Source: Tissierellia bacterium
GTDB lineage: Bacteria; Bacillota; Clostridia; Tissierellales; Sedimentibacteraceae
NCBI GenBank assembly: GCA_028700795.1
Contig: JAQVRY010000091.1
Location: forward strand, 1-5,894
Reading direction: 5' to 3'
Length of the DNA stretch: 5,894 nt
Shown here: piece by piece, positions 1 to 5,864 of the stretch
Layout: each line of letters starts with the position of its first letter
How positions within the stretch are numbered: the first letter of the stretch is position 1
Position numbers and translations under genes: made by a program
The notes under the pieces: model-generated
Seen by the model: the letters and a program-made list of their open reading frames with translations, nothing else
What the model was told of the DNA's origin: nothing
Databases searched by the model: none

Positions 1-31
1 GATTCTTCGAGCTAAAGCTCTCAGAATGACA
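1..31. repeat. Imperfect palindromic interspersed-type repeat, possibly cut by the window edge
   Basis: Seen in sequence: ATTCT (2-6) pairs with AGAAT (23-27), and GAGC (9-12) pairs with GCTC (17-20), around a TAAA loop. A 2x2 TC/TC internal loop separates the two stems. The outer sequence (GATTCTTCG ... CAGAATGACA) resembles a palindromic family that I recall as scattered between genes in many unrelated bacteria, usually ending in a TCATTCTGAG / AGAATC type motif. That family assignment is from memory and not checked. The repeat may begin before base 1. It could act as a transcript-end hairpin for whatever lies to the left, but no T-run follows it. Confidence 0.55.
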
Positions 32-61
32 CATAGCTTATTCATAGCAATGAACAGATGC

Positions 62-66
62 GGAGG
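62..66 (+). promoter_or_regulatory. Ribosome binding site that decides the lipid kinase start
   Basis: GGAGG lies four bases before the ATG at 71. The in-frame upstream ATGs at 26 and 50 have no comparable purine-rich site, and the first is within the palindromic repeat. This supports the shorter, 310-residue protein. Confidence 0.7.
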
Positions 67-70
67 TCCC

Positions 71-1003
71 ATGAGGCACATTTTTATAATAAATCCTATT
101 GCAGGCAATGGACAGCTGCAAGAAAAATTAGAAAAAACAATACACTTTGAATTAAAAGATAAAGAAATCGATTATGAGGTATATATCACCAAATCAAAAG
201 ATGATACAAGAAGCTTTGCAGAGCATAAGTGCAAGGAAAACGAATCAGCTGTATTGTATTCATGCGGTGGAGATGGAACCCTTCATGAAATTATAAATGC
301 AGCATTCGGATATAAGCATGTGAGTATTGGTGTAATACCGGTAGGCTCCGGTAATGACTTCATTAAGAATTTCACTAATAATGCATATTTCAACGATATT
401 AACTTGCAGACAGATGGCGAAAGCATAGAATTAGATTTAATTAAAGTAAACAATGAGTATGCTGCCACAGTATTAAATATAGGCCTTGATGCTGATGCAG
501 CTCTTAACATGAATAAATTTAAGAAGATTCCTTTTATTCAAGGCTCAACCAGATACTATCTTGGCGTTTTTTATTCTTTGTTTGGCAAATTGGGAAAGCA
601 TATCGAAGTTAACACAGAAAATGGTATTATTAATGGCTCATTTTTAATTGGTGTTATAGCAAACGGACAATATTACGGCGGAGGATACAAGTGTGCTCCA
701 AAAGCAGAAATAAATGACGGTATTCTAGACTTGTGCTTTGTAAAAAATATTTCAAGACCTCAAATACTAAGCTTAATCGGAAGTTACAAAAAAGGAGAAC
801 ACTTAGAAAATCCAAAGATAAATAAGTTTATTACTTATGATAGAATTAAACAAGCAAAAATAAAATTCGATGAGCCAACAAACGTATGCATGGATGGAGA
901 AATATATACTTATAATGAAATAAATATATCAACAGAAAAAAACGCCTTGAACTTTTGGCTTCCAAAAGGCGTAGAAGTTGGGAATTTGACATCTTTGGCT
1001 TAG
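71..1003 (+). CDS. Diacylglycerol kinase family lipid kinase (YegS/DgkB-like)
   Basis: A predicted cytosolic or membrane-associated ATP-dependent lipid kinase of the diacylglycerol kinase catalytic-domain family. In Gram-positive bacteria such enzymes phosphorylate diacylglycerol to return it to phosphatidate, but some relatives use other lipids, so the substrate is inferred. The 310-residue length fits the family. Visible motifs are the N-terminal NPIAGNG (8-14), the nucleotide-binding GGDGT (66-70), PVGSGNDF (90-97), NDGILDL (215-221) and MDGE (274-277), whose Glu is the usual catalytic region near the C terminus. I chose the ATG at 71 because GGAGG (62-66) lies just before it and the IINP strand follows at once. 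The frame stays open back to an ATG at 26, but that one sits inside the left-edge palindrome and adds a non-homologous-looking leader. No clear promoter is visible in 32-60. The gene stands alone and converges on queT. Confidence 0.9.
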   Translation: MRHIFIINPIAGNGQLQEKLEKTIHFELKDKEIDYEVYITKSKDDTRSFAEHKCKENESAVLYSCGGDGTLHEIINAAFGYKHVSIGVIPVGSGNDFIKNFTNNAYFNDINLQTDGESIELDLIKVNNEYAATVLNIGLDADAALNMNKFKKIPFIQGSTRYYLGVFYSLFGKLGKHIEVNTENGIINGSFLIGVIANGQYYGGGYKCAPKAEINDGILDLCFVKNISRPQILSLIGSYKKGEHLENPKINKFITYDRIKQAKIKFDEPTNVCMDGEIYTYNEINISTEKNALNFWLPKGVEVGNLTSLA

Positions 1004-1015
1004 TGATTGAGCTCA

Positions 1016-1519
1016 TTAATTCAATGATAATCTTTCTACTAAAATATTGTTTTTCATTATTGTATTTACAACCACAGTGCCTATGAGAGCAACTACTGCA
1101 AACTCGCCTGCACCTACGTAAAATACATTTAATAAAAATGGAGTGTTAAATAAATAAGTTAACTCCGCTCCAACCAATAAAGCGTTTGAAATTACAGGTC
1201 CCAAACTTGCAATAATCAGCGCTTTTTTATTTAGACCAAATAACCTTCTTATCTGTGCTATGAAAACTACTGCCAAAAATGTTGCAAATGAACCGACTGC
1301 AATGTCAATTATTCCTAATGGGCTCGCTAAGTTAGCTAATATACATCCCAATACTAATCCAAGACCATATCTTGGCTCTATAAATGCAAACAACACCAAT
1401 ACTTCTGATATCCTAAACTGAATCTGCTCATAGCTCATCCACGCGAATGCATAGGTCAAAGCTGCATAGGCTGCTGCTATAAGAGCAGTGCGTGTTATAA
1501 ACTGATTATCTTTTTTCAT
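1016..1519 (-). CDS. queT: QueT family queuosine-precursor transporter, ECF S component
   Basis: A small hydrophobic membrane protein of 167 residues, the usual length for QueT (COG4708 family). These proteins are the substrate-binding S subunits of ECF transporters, predicted to import queuosine precursors such as preQ1 or queuine for tRNA modification. Seen in sequence: about five to six hydrophobic segments (roughly 11-29, 38-65, 71-90, 99-118, 127-155), the family-typical QFRISEVL block at 34-41, and a GCILANLASPLGIID block at 58-72. Helix 1 has overlapping Ala-x3-Ala spacings (A12/A16, A15/A19, A16/A20), the type of small-residue face that S components use to dock on EcfT. The start at 1519 is supported by AAAGGAG (1534-1528) eight bases upstream. 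The gene follows rpsI and its terminator and has a structured leader (see riboswitch). Exact substrate is inferred from family and leader. Confidence 0.88.
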   Translation of the reverse strand: MKKDNQFITRTALIAAAYAALTYAFAWMSYEQIQFRISEVLVLFAFIEPRYGLGLVLGCILANLASPLGIIDIAVGSFATFLAVVFIAQIRRLFGLNKKALIIASLGPVISNALLVGAELTYLFNTPFLLNVFYVGAGEFAVVALIGTVVVNTIMKNNILVERLSLN

Positions 1520-1520
1520 T

Positions 1521-1581
1521 AAAAAAACTCCTTTCGAATATTATTCTCGGAGTCACTTAAAAAATCTTGATTTTTAAAGTG
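1521..1581 (-). promoter_or_regulatory. Expression platform of the queT leader: anti-aptamer hairpin and SD-sequestering hairpin
   Basis: Two hairpins follow the aptamer on the minus strand. The first pairs CACTTTAAAAATC (1581-1569) with GATTTTTTAAGTG (1566-1554), 12 of 13 positions matching. It consumes the P1 3' arm and the pseudoknot tail, so it cannot coexist with the aptamer. The second pairs ACTCC (1553-1549) with GGAGT (1531-1527), with GAAT/ATTC stacked inside, and buries the queT Shine-Dalgarno. It is followed at once by seven Ts and then A-ATG. The design fits ligand-induced repression, either by blocking ribosomes or by termination at the T-run. The second hairpin could extend weakly into AAGTG, which would make the two hairpins compete. 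Confidence 0.5.
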
Positions 1582-1598
1582 GGTGCCAAGAAAACACT
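1566..1598 (-). promoter_or_regulatory. Candidate class I preQ1 riboswitch aptamer upstream of queT
   Basis: Read on the minus strand, AGTG (1598-1595) can pair with CACT (1581-1578) to form P1. Within the loop, CTTG (1590-1587) can pair with CAAG (1569-1566) in the A-rich tail, giving the H-type pseudoknot expected of preQ1-I aptamers. The loop end GCACCC and the tail TTTAAAAA resemble the known ACACCC and AAAAAA signatures, and the spacing is close to the Bacillus example as I remember it. Weak points: P1 has only four clear pairs, the usual G-C closing pair next to the ligand is a U/C opposition here, and I cannot assign the ligand-pairing cytosine with certainty. Position directly before queT is strong supporting context. 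Confidence 0.6.
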
Positions 1599-1606
1599 AT
1601 TGTTAC

Positions 1607-1632
1607 AAAAGAGTCACATTTCTGCGACTCTT
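1607..1632 (-). terminator. Rho-independent terminator after rpsI
   Basis: Minus-strand arms GAGTCGCA (1630-1623) and TGTGACTC (1618-1611) form an 8-bp stem with one G-U pair and a GAAA tetraloop. Two further A-T pairs are possible at the base. Four Ts follow (1610-1607) before a G, so the T-run is short and readthrough into the queT leader is plausible. It begins 13 bases after the rpsI stop codon. Confidence 0.75.
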
Positions 1633-1644
1633 CCAATTTTAATA

Positions 1645-2034
1645 TTATCTCTTACTGAACTGTGAAGCTCTTCTTGCTTTTTTCAAACCGTATTTCTTTC
1701 TTTCTGTCATTCTTGAATCTCTAGTCAAGAATCCGGCTTTTTTAAGCAGTGGTCTTAATTCTTTGTCTACTTGTAATAGCGCTCTTGATATGCCATGTCT
1801 GATAGCTCCTGCTTGACCTGTATATCCGCCACCCTTTACATTAACCAATACGTCATACTGACCCATTGTATCAGTAATCATCATAGGCTCTCTCACAACA
1901 GTTCTTAAAGTTTCATATTTAATATAATCTTCTAAGTCTCTTTCATTTATATTGATTTTCCCTGTTCCGGGAACTAATCTTACTCTTGCTACAGCTTTTT
2001 TTCTTCTGCCTGTTCCTCTGTATTGTGCTTCCAT
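1645..2034 (-). CDS. rpsI: 30S ribosomal protein S9
   Basis: A structural protein of the small ribosomal subunit head (uS9). Its C-terminal tail reaches the P site, where the last Arg contacts the tRNA anticodon stem-loop. The protein is 129 residues, a normal bacterial length. Visible features are the N-terminal YRGTGRRKKAVARVRL (5-20), the S9 signature GGGYTGQAGAIRHGISRAL (68-86), the basic RKKYGLKKARRASQFSKR tail and the exact C-terminal SKR. It starts 17 bases after the rplM stop, preceded by GGAGAGGAGG, a doubled Shine-Dalgarno. It is cotranscribed with rplM, the standard pairing across bacteria, and followed by a terminator hairpin. Nothing is unusual in the sequence. Confidence 0.99.
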   Translation of the reverse strand: MEAQYRGTGRRKKAVARVRLVPGTGKININERDLEDYIKYETLRTVVREPMMITDTMGQYDVLVNVKGGGYTGQAGAIRHGISRALLQVDKELRPLLKKAGFLTRDSRMTERKKYGLKKARRASQFSKR

Positions 2035-2051
2035 AATATCCTCCTCTCCTT

Positions 2052-2480
2052 CTAAAACTCGTATACTTGCGGTTTTTGAGCTTGGTTGTTGTGCTCAGGA
2101 CCCGCGTATACTTTTAGTTTCTTTAACATTTTTCTTCCAAGGCTGTTCTTTGGAAGCATTCCCTTTACTGCCAAATAAACTGGCTGTGTTGGTTTTTTCT
2201 GGAATAAATTCCTGTAAGGAATTTCCTTCAAACCGCCCGGATATTGAGAGTGGTGTCTGTATAATTTCTGATCTAATTTTTTACCTGTCAATATAACTTT
2301 TTCAGCATTTACTATTATTACAAAGTCTCCTGTATCAACATGTGGTGTATATATTACTTTATGTTTACCTCTTAAGAGTTTGGCGACTTCTGTTGCAAGT
2401 CTTCCTAAGGTTTTGCCTTCGGCATCTATTACATACCAAGCCCTTTCAACTTCATTAGGTTTAGCCAAGAAGCTTTTCAT
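2052..2480 (-). CDS. rplM: 50S ribosomal protein L13
   Basis: An early-assembling large-subunit protein (uL13) that binds 23S rRNA. It is 142 residues, the normal length. Motifs include WYVIDAEGKTLGRLAT (15-30), the HVDTGDFVIIVNAEK block (47-61) and the L13 signature region around KGMLPKNSLGRKMLKKLKVY (106-125), followed by AGPEHNNQAQKP. The start at 2480 has AGGAGG six to seven bases upstream. It is the first gene of an rplM-rpsI unit that seems to have its own promoter inside truA and a hairpin-bearing leader. In Firmicutes this pair often has an autoregulatory L13 leader, so feedback by L13 is a reasonable inference. Confidence 0.99.
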   Translation of the reverse strand: MKSFLAKPNEVERAWYVIDAEGKTLGRLATEVAKLLRGKHKVIYTPHVDTGDFVIIVNAEKVILTGKKLDQKLYRHHSQYPGGLKEIPYRNLFQKKPTQPVYLAVKGMLPKNSLGRKMLKKLKVYAGPEHNNQAQKPQVYEF

Positions 2481-2518
2481 TTAATTTCCTCCTGTAATTT
2501 TCGTTTATTATCTATTCA

Positions 2519-2552
2519 AAAAACCTAACTCCGGGGCATTGGAACGGTTTTT
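2519..2552 (-). promoter_or_regulatory. Leader hairpin before rplM: candidate L13 leader, attenuator or truA-side terminator
   Basis: On the minus strand AAAAACC (2552-2546) pairs with GGTTTTT (2525-2519). Inside it TTCC (2544-2541) pairs with GGAG (2532-2529, one wobble) around an AATGCCCC loop, with a small asymmetric internal loop between the stems. The T-run continues one more base. The shape suits a terminator or attenuator. Its position in the rplM 5' UTR also suits the ribosomal-protein leader class known for L13 in Firmicutes. I cannot confirm the consensus by eye, so role and family are left open. Confidence 0.5.
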
Positions 2553-2567
2553 CTATATCTATAATAC

Positions 2568-3347
2568 CTATGACATTCTATATGAATCAAAACAAATTGT
2601 CAAGTCGTTTTTGTAATTTACCTGCATTAAAAACAATCCTTCAGGAGTTGCTGTCTGCCCTAAGACTTTTCTATCTTTATTTATAAAAGCTTTTTCTATG
2701 CAATCTTTGCTTTTTGTACCTTTCCCTATATCAATTAATGTTCCTGCAATTATTCTTACCATATTGTACAAAAATCCATCACCGTTAATATAAATTCTTA
2801 ACAAATTTTCTTCTTTTAAAAACTTTGCATCGTACACTGTTCTAACTGTAGTTTTTACATTTGAGCCGGCAGCCATAAATCCTTTGAAATCATGGGTGCC
2901 GATAATCAAGTTAAGTGCTTCTTCCATTTTATTAATATCCAAAACCTGCGGAATAAAACATGAATACCTTGAATAAAAAGGACTTCCTACCCTATCATTG
3001 TAAATTTGATACATATATGTTTTGTCAAGAGCATCGAATCTTGAGTTAAAGCTCATATTAACATCAACGGATTCCAGAATCCTTATATCCCGGGGCAAAT
3101 TTGCATTGAGGGCAATTTTTATTTTATCTTCGGGGATTTTTGTGTCAGCTTTAAAATTTGCAACCTGTCCCAGAGCATGAACACCGCCGTCAGTCCTTCC
3201 TGAGCCTGTTAAATCAATTTTTTGCTTCATTATGATGCCTAATGCTTTTTCAATCGTTCCTTGGATTGTAGCCTTGTTTAATTGGGTTTGCCACCCATGA
3301 TAAGCAGTGCCGTCATAAGAAATGACCAATTTTATATTTCTTACCAT
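2568..3347 (-). CDS. truA: tRNA pseudouridine(38-40) synthase TruA
   Basis: Converts uridines at positions 38, 39 and 40 in the anticodon arm of many tRNAs to pseudouridine; no cofactor is needed. It is 259 residues, typical of the family. Seen in sequence: the N-terminal YDGTAYHGWQ (11-20), the catalytic block GSGRTDGGVHALGQV (48-62) with the nucleophilic Asp at 53, and the RFDALDKTYMYQI strand (103-115) carrying the conserved Tyr region. The catalytic block has Gly where RTDAGVHA is more usual, a mild substitution. The ATG overlaps the ecfT stop by 7 bases (ATGGTAA) with only a weak Shine-Dalgarno, so translation is probably coupled to ecfT. The gene's last 30 to 40 bases also carry the rplM promoter. 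Confidence 0.98.
   Translation of the reverse strand: MVRNIKLVISYDGTAYHGWQTQLNKATIQGTIEKALGIIMKQKIDLTGSGRTDGGVHALGQVANFKADTKIPEDKIKIALNANLPRDIRILESVDVNMSFNSRFDALDKTYMYQIYNDRVGSPFYSRYSCFIPQVLDINKMEEALNLIIGTHDFKGFMAAGSNVKTTVRTVYDAKFLKEENLLRIYINGDGFLYNMVRIIAGTLIDIGKGTKSKDCIEKAFINKDRKVLGQTATPEGLFLMQVNYKNDLTICFDSYRMS
2575..2603 (-). promoter_or_regulatory. Sigma-A-type promoter for rplM-rpsI inside the 3' end of truA
   Basis: The minus strand reads TTGACA (2603-2598), a 17-base spacer, then TAGAAT (2580-2575). The -35 is a perfect consensus and the -10 matches five of six bases. Transcription would start near the truA stop codon (about 2568), giving a leader of roughly 88 bases before the rplM start that includes the hairpin at 2519-2552. 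Confidence 0.72.
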
Positions 3348-4138
3348 ATCTTAAATACTATTATTGCTGCAAAATAAACCGCAAAAACAAATGCTGCAAC
3401 ATAGTCACCTTTTAAAATTTTCATTTGTCTCATTCTTGTTCTGTTCTCTCCCCCCCGATAGCATCTTGCTTCCATCGCCATTGCCAATTCATCGGCACGC
3501 CTGAATGCACTTATGAAAAGTGGTACCAACAGAGGAACTAAATTTTTAGCTCTGCTTATAATATTGCCGCTTTCGAAATCAGCACCTCTTGATTTCTGTG
3601 CCTTCATAATTTTTTCTGTTTCTTCCATAAGGGTAGGAATAAAGCGAAGAGCAATTGTCATCATCATTGCCAGCTCATGAGCAGGAAGACCGAATCTTTT
3701 GAATGGCTTTAACAGACTTTCAATACCGTCTGTTAATATAATTGGTGAAGTTGTCAGTGTCAAAAGAGATGTTCCCATTATGAGAAGAGTAAGTCTTATA
3801 GCCATAAAACCTGCCTGCCTCAACCCTTCTTCAGTAATCTTTATGAATCCTAATGTAAAAATAACTCTTCCCGGCGTCATTAAAAGATTAATGATAAAGG
3901 TAATCAATATGATGAATAATATTGGTCTTAATCCTTTGATTACAAATTTAACAGGAACCTTTGAAATTGTTATAGTCACAGTCAAAAATGCTACAACGAA
4001 TAAGAAACCTGTAAAGCTTTCAATTAAAAATAACGATATTATAAAAATGAATGTCATGATTATTTTCAGCCGAGGGTCAAGGTTGTGTATGGGAGAATCA
4101 ACAGGATAATGCTGTCCGATAGTAAGGTTCTTAAACAT
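3341..4138 (-). CDS. ecfT: ECF transporter transmembrane scaffold EcfT
   Basis: The integral membrane T subunit of energy-coupling-factor transporters. It links the EcfA1/EcfA2 ATPase pair to interchangeable substrate-binding S subunits. It is 265 residues, the usual size. Hydrophobic segments lie at about 25-58 (two), 70-88, 108-130, 198-213 and 245-263. The N-terminal SPIHNLDPRLK (15-25) is typical. The two ATPase-coupling motifs are visible as SRG (183-185, in AQKSRGADF) and ARC (224-226, in AMEARCYRGGENRT). Cys in place of the last Gly of the second motif is, as I recall, common in Firmicutes. The start overlaps the ecfA2 stop by 8 bases and has GAGGAG just upstream. A run of seven Gs lies in codons 228-230. 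Confidence 0.97.
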   Translation of the reverse strand: MFKNLTIGQHYPVDSPIHNLDPRLKIIMTFIFIISLFLIESFTGFLFVVAFLTVTITISKVPVKFVIKGLRPILFIILITFIINLLMTPGRVIFTLGFIKITEEGLRQAGFMAIRLTLLIMGTSLLTLTTSPIILTDGIESLLKPFKRFGLPAHELAMMMTIALRFIPTLMEETEKIMKAQKSRGADFESGNIISRAKNLVPLLVPLFISAFRRADELAMAMEARCYRGGENRTRMRQMKILKGDYVAAFVFAVYFAAIIVFKIW

Positions 4139-4991
4139 TTCTTCTCCTCACTTCCTTTAATATTTCTGTTTTTGCTTCTTCAATTGTGAGTATGTCCTGT
4201 CTAATATTAAATCCTCTTTTTCTAAGCTCTCTTACAATAGAAGCTATCTGAGGGATTCCAAGGCTGATTTTTTCCAATTCTTCAGCTTGTAAATATATTT
4301 CCTTTGGGCTTCCCTGCATATGTATTTTCCCCTTGGATAACACAATAACCCTGTCTACTAATTTTGCAATATCCTCCATACTGTGAGATACCAAGACAAC
4401 GGTAAAATTTGAGCTTTCATGTAATTTCTTTATTTGATGAAATATTTCATTCCTGCCTGCAGGGTCGAGACCTGCCGTAGGCTCATCTAAAATAAGGTAA
4501 TCAGGTTTCATTGCAAGAACTCCTGCAATTGCAACTCTTCTTTTTTGCCCTCCCGATATCTCAAAGGGAGATGCATCTTTTATTTTCTTATAGTTAAAGC
4601 CCACTAATTCCAATGCTTCTTTAACTCTAAAATCAATTTCTTTCTGAGAAAGAGCTAAATTCATAGGTCCAAAGGCAACATCTTTTGCAACTGTTTCTTC
4701 AAAAAGCTGGTATTCAGGATATTGAAATACCAACCCTACTGTTTGACGTATCAACTTTAATTTTTTCTTATCTTTGCCCACTATTGTGCCGTCAACTTCA
4801 ACTATTCCTTCAGTGGCAAGTTCAAGACCGTTAAGAAGCTGTATCAATGTTGATTTGCCGGAGCCGGTATGACCGATTATTCCCACAAATTCACCTTGGT
4901 CTATTGTAACGTTCACATCATCCAATGCCAAGGTTCTAAACGGAGTACCTTCACTGTATACATATTTTATGTTTTCCGTTCTTATTGACAT
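4131..4991 (-). CDS. ecfA2: ECF transporter ATP-binding subunit EcfA2
   Basis: One of the two cytoplasmic ABC ATPases that power ECF vitamin and micronutrient uptake as a heterodimer with EcfA1. It is 286 residues. Seen in order: Walker A GHTGSGKST (40-48), Q-loop VFQYPEYQLF (88-97, Gln 90), signature SGGQKRR (146-152), Walker B YLILDE (165-170, catalytic Glu 170), D-loop AGLD (173-176) and the switch His in VSHSMED (His 203). GHTGSGKST rather than GHNGSGKST, plus second place in the operon, mark it as EcfA2. The C-terminal 60 residues form the extra domain typical of EcfA proteins. The start overlaps the ecfA1 stop by 10 bases, preceded by a GGTGG-type site, so translation is likely coupled. 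Confidence 0.97.
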   Translation of the reverse strand: MSIRTENIKYVYSEGTPFRTLALDDVNVTIDQGEFVGIIGHTGSGKSTLIQLLNGLELATEGIVEVDGTIVGKDKKKLKLIRQTVGLVFQYPEYQLFEETVAKDVAFGPMNLALSQKEIDFRVKEALELVGFNYKKIKDASPFEISGGQKRRVAIAGVLAMKPDYLILDEPTAGLDPAGRNEIFHQIKKLHESSNFTVVLVSHSMEDIAKLVDRVIVLSKGKIHMQGSPKEIYLQAEELEKISLGIPQIASIVRELRKRGFNIRQDILTIEEAKTEILKEVRRRNV

Positions 4992-5806
4992 AATATGTCC
5001 ACCAATTCCTTTACATCTATTATATCCGGGGGAAGGTTCAGTCCTTCCTTAATAAGTTCCTGTGCCAGCTCCGTTACCTGAGGAACATCCAAACCGTATC
5101 TTTTAATTTCATCAATATTTCTAAATACTTCCTTAGGTGTTCCGTCCAATTTAATATTTCCTTTATCCATAACTATCACCCTATCTGCCTGAACAGCTTC
5201 GTCCATATAGTGTGTGATAAGAAGTACAGTCTTGCCTTCAGCGTTTAACTTTTTTAATGTTTCTAAAACTTCTCTCCTGCCTGAAGGGTCTAACATCGCA
5301 GTTGGCTCATCCAAAATTATGCAGTCGGAATTTAATGCCAATATCCCTGCAATGGCAATTCTTTGTTTTTGTCCGCCTGACAACAGGTGAGGAGGTCTTT
5401 TCCTGTATTCATACATGCCTACTGTATTTAAAGCATCATCAACTCTTTTTCTTATTTCAGCAGGCTCCACACCTAAATTTTCAGGACCAAAAGCAATGTC
5501 TTCCTCGATAATGGTTGCCACTAACTGATTATCCGGATTTTGAAATACCATGCCTGCTGTCTGTCTTATATCCCAAAGCTTAGAGTCATCTGATGTATCC
5601 ATACCTTTTACAAAAATTTTGCCTTCACTTGGAAGTAAAATTGAATTGATTAATTTAGCCAGAGTTGATTTCCCTGAGCCATTGTGCCCTATGATTGCAG
5701 TAAACTCTCCGTTTTTTATGTTAAGTGAAATTCCGTTAACTGCATAATCGGAATCTTTTTCATATTTAAATTTTACATTGTCTATTTTGATTATGTATTC
5801 TATCAT
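4982..5806 (-). CDS. ecfA1: ECF transporter ATP-binding subunit EcfA1
   Basis: The partner ABC ATPase of EcfA2 in the energy-coupling factor. It is 274 residues. Motifs in order: Walker A GHNGSGKST (40-48), Q-loop VFQNPDNQLV (87-96, Gln 89), signature LSGGQKQR (142-149), Walker B CIILDE (162-167, catalytic Glu 167), D-loop MLDPSG (171-176) and switch His 199 in ITHYMDEA. All catalytic residues are present in both EcfA proteins, so both ATP sites should be competent. The start at 5806 has AGGTG (5815-5811) only four bases upstream, a tight spacing. It is the first gene of the ecfA1-ecfA2-ecfT-truA run. In Firmicutes rplQ usually precedes it, but that gene would lie beyond the right edge. Confidence 0.97.
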   Translation of the reverse strand: MIEYIIKIDNVKFKYEKDSDYAVNGISLNIKNGEFTAIIGHNGSGKSTLAKLINSILLPSEGKIFVKGMDTSDDSKLWDIRQTAGMVFQNPDNQLVATIIEEDIAFGPENLGVEPAEIRKRVDDALNTVGMYEYRKRPPHLLSGGQKQRIAIAGILALNSDCIILDEPTAMLDPSGRREVLETLKKLNAEGKTVLLITHYMDEAVQADRVIVMDKGNIKLDGTPKEVFRNIDEIKRYGLDVPQVTELAQELIKEGLNLPPDIIDVKELVDILCQ

Positions 5807-5847
5807 TTTACACCTATTATTTAATTTCTAACGGTTAAGCCGCATAA

Positions 5848-5864
5848 GAATAATATCATTATTC
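5848..5864. repeat. Perfect 7-bp inverted repeat overlapping the putative ecfA1 -10
   Basis: GAATAAT (5848-5854) and ATTATTC (5858-5864) are perfect inverted arms around ATC. The left arm covers nearly all of the putative -10. It could be an operator for a dimeric repressor or simply an AT-rich chance palindrome; there is no T-run suggesting a terminator. Confidence 0.4.

Noticed and set aside
26..70. Longer N terminus of the lipid kinase, starting at 26 or 50
   Set aside because: The ATG at 26 lies inside the palindromic repeat, the added residues do not look like the family, and the good ribosome binding site points to 71.
283..510. Minus-strand open frame of 75 codons
   Set aside because: It is antisense to the conserved GGDGT and GSGND motifs of the lipid kinase and shows no family features.
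1004..1045. Shared bidirectional terminator between the convergent lipid kinase and queT genes
   Set aside because: Only a weak 5-bp ATTGA/TCAAT pairing is present, without a GC-rich stem or T-run. No convincing terminator is visible here for either gene.
1521..1598. Class II preQ1 riboswitch
   Set aside because: The leader lacks the larger multi-stem layout I know from streptococcal queT leaders; the short loop with an A-rich tail fits class I better.
1625..1665. Separate queT promoter in the rpsI 3' end (TTCACA then TATTAA with a 16-base spacer)
   Set aside because: The -10 is poor and the spacing is off, so I left the source of queT transcription open.
1952..2296. Plus-strand open frame of 114 codons
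   Set aside because: It lies opposite rpsI and rplM, both certain genes, and has no recognisable domain or ribosome binding site.
3699..4109. Plus-strand open frame of 136 codons
   Set aside because: It is antisense to ecfT and its composition mirrors the complement of hydrophobic codons.
5257..5747. Two plus-strand open frames opposite ecfA1
   Set aside because: They are the reverse complement of conserved ABC ATPase motifs, with no independent coding signal.
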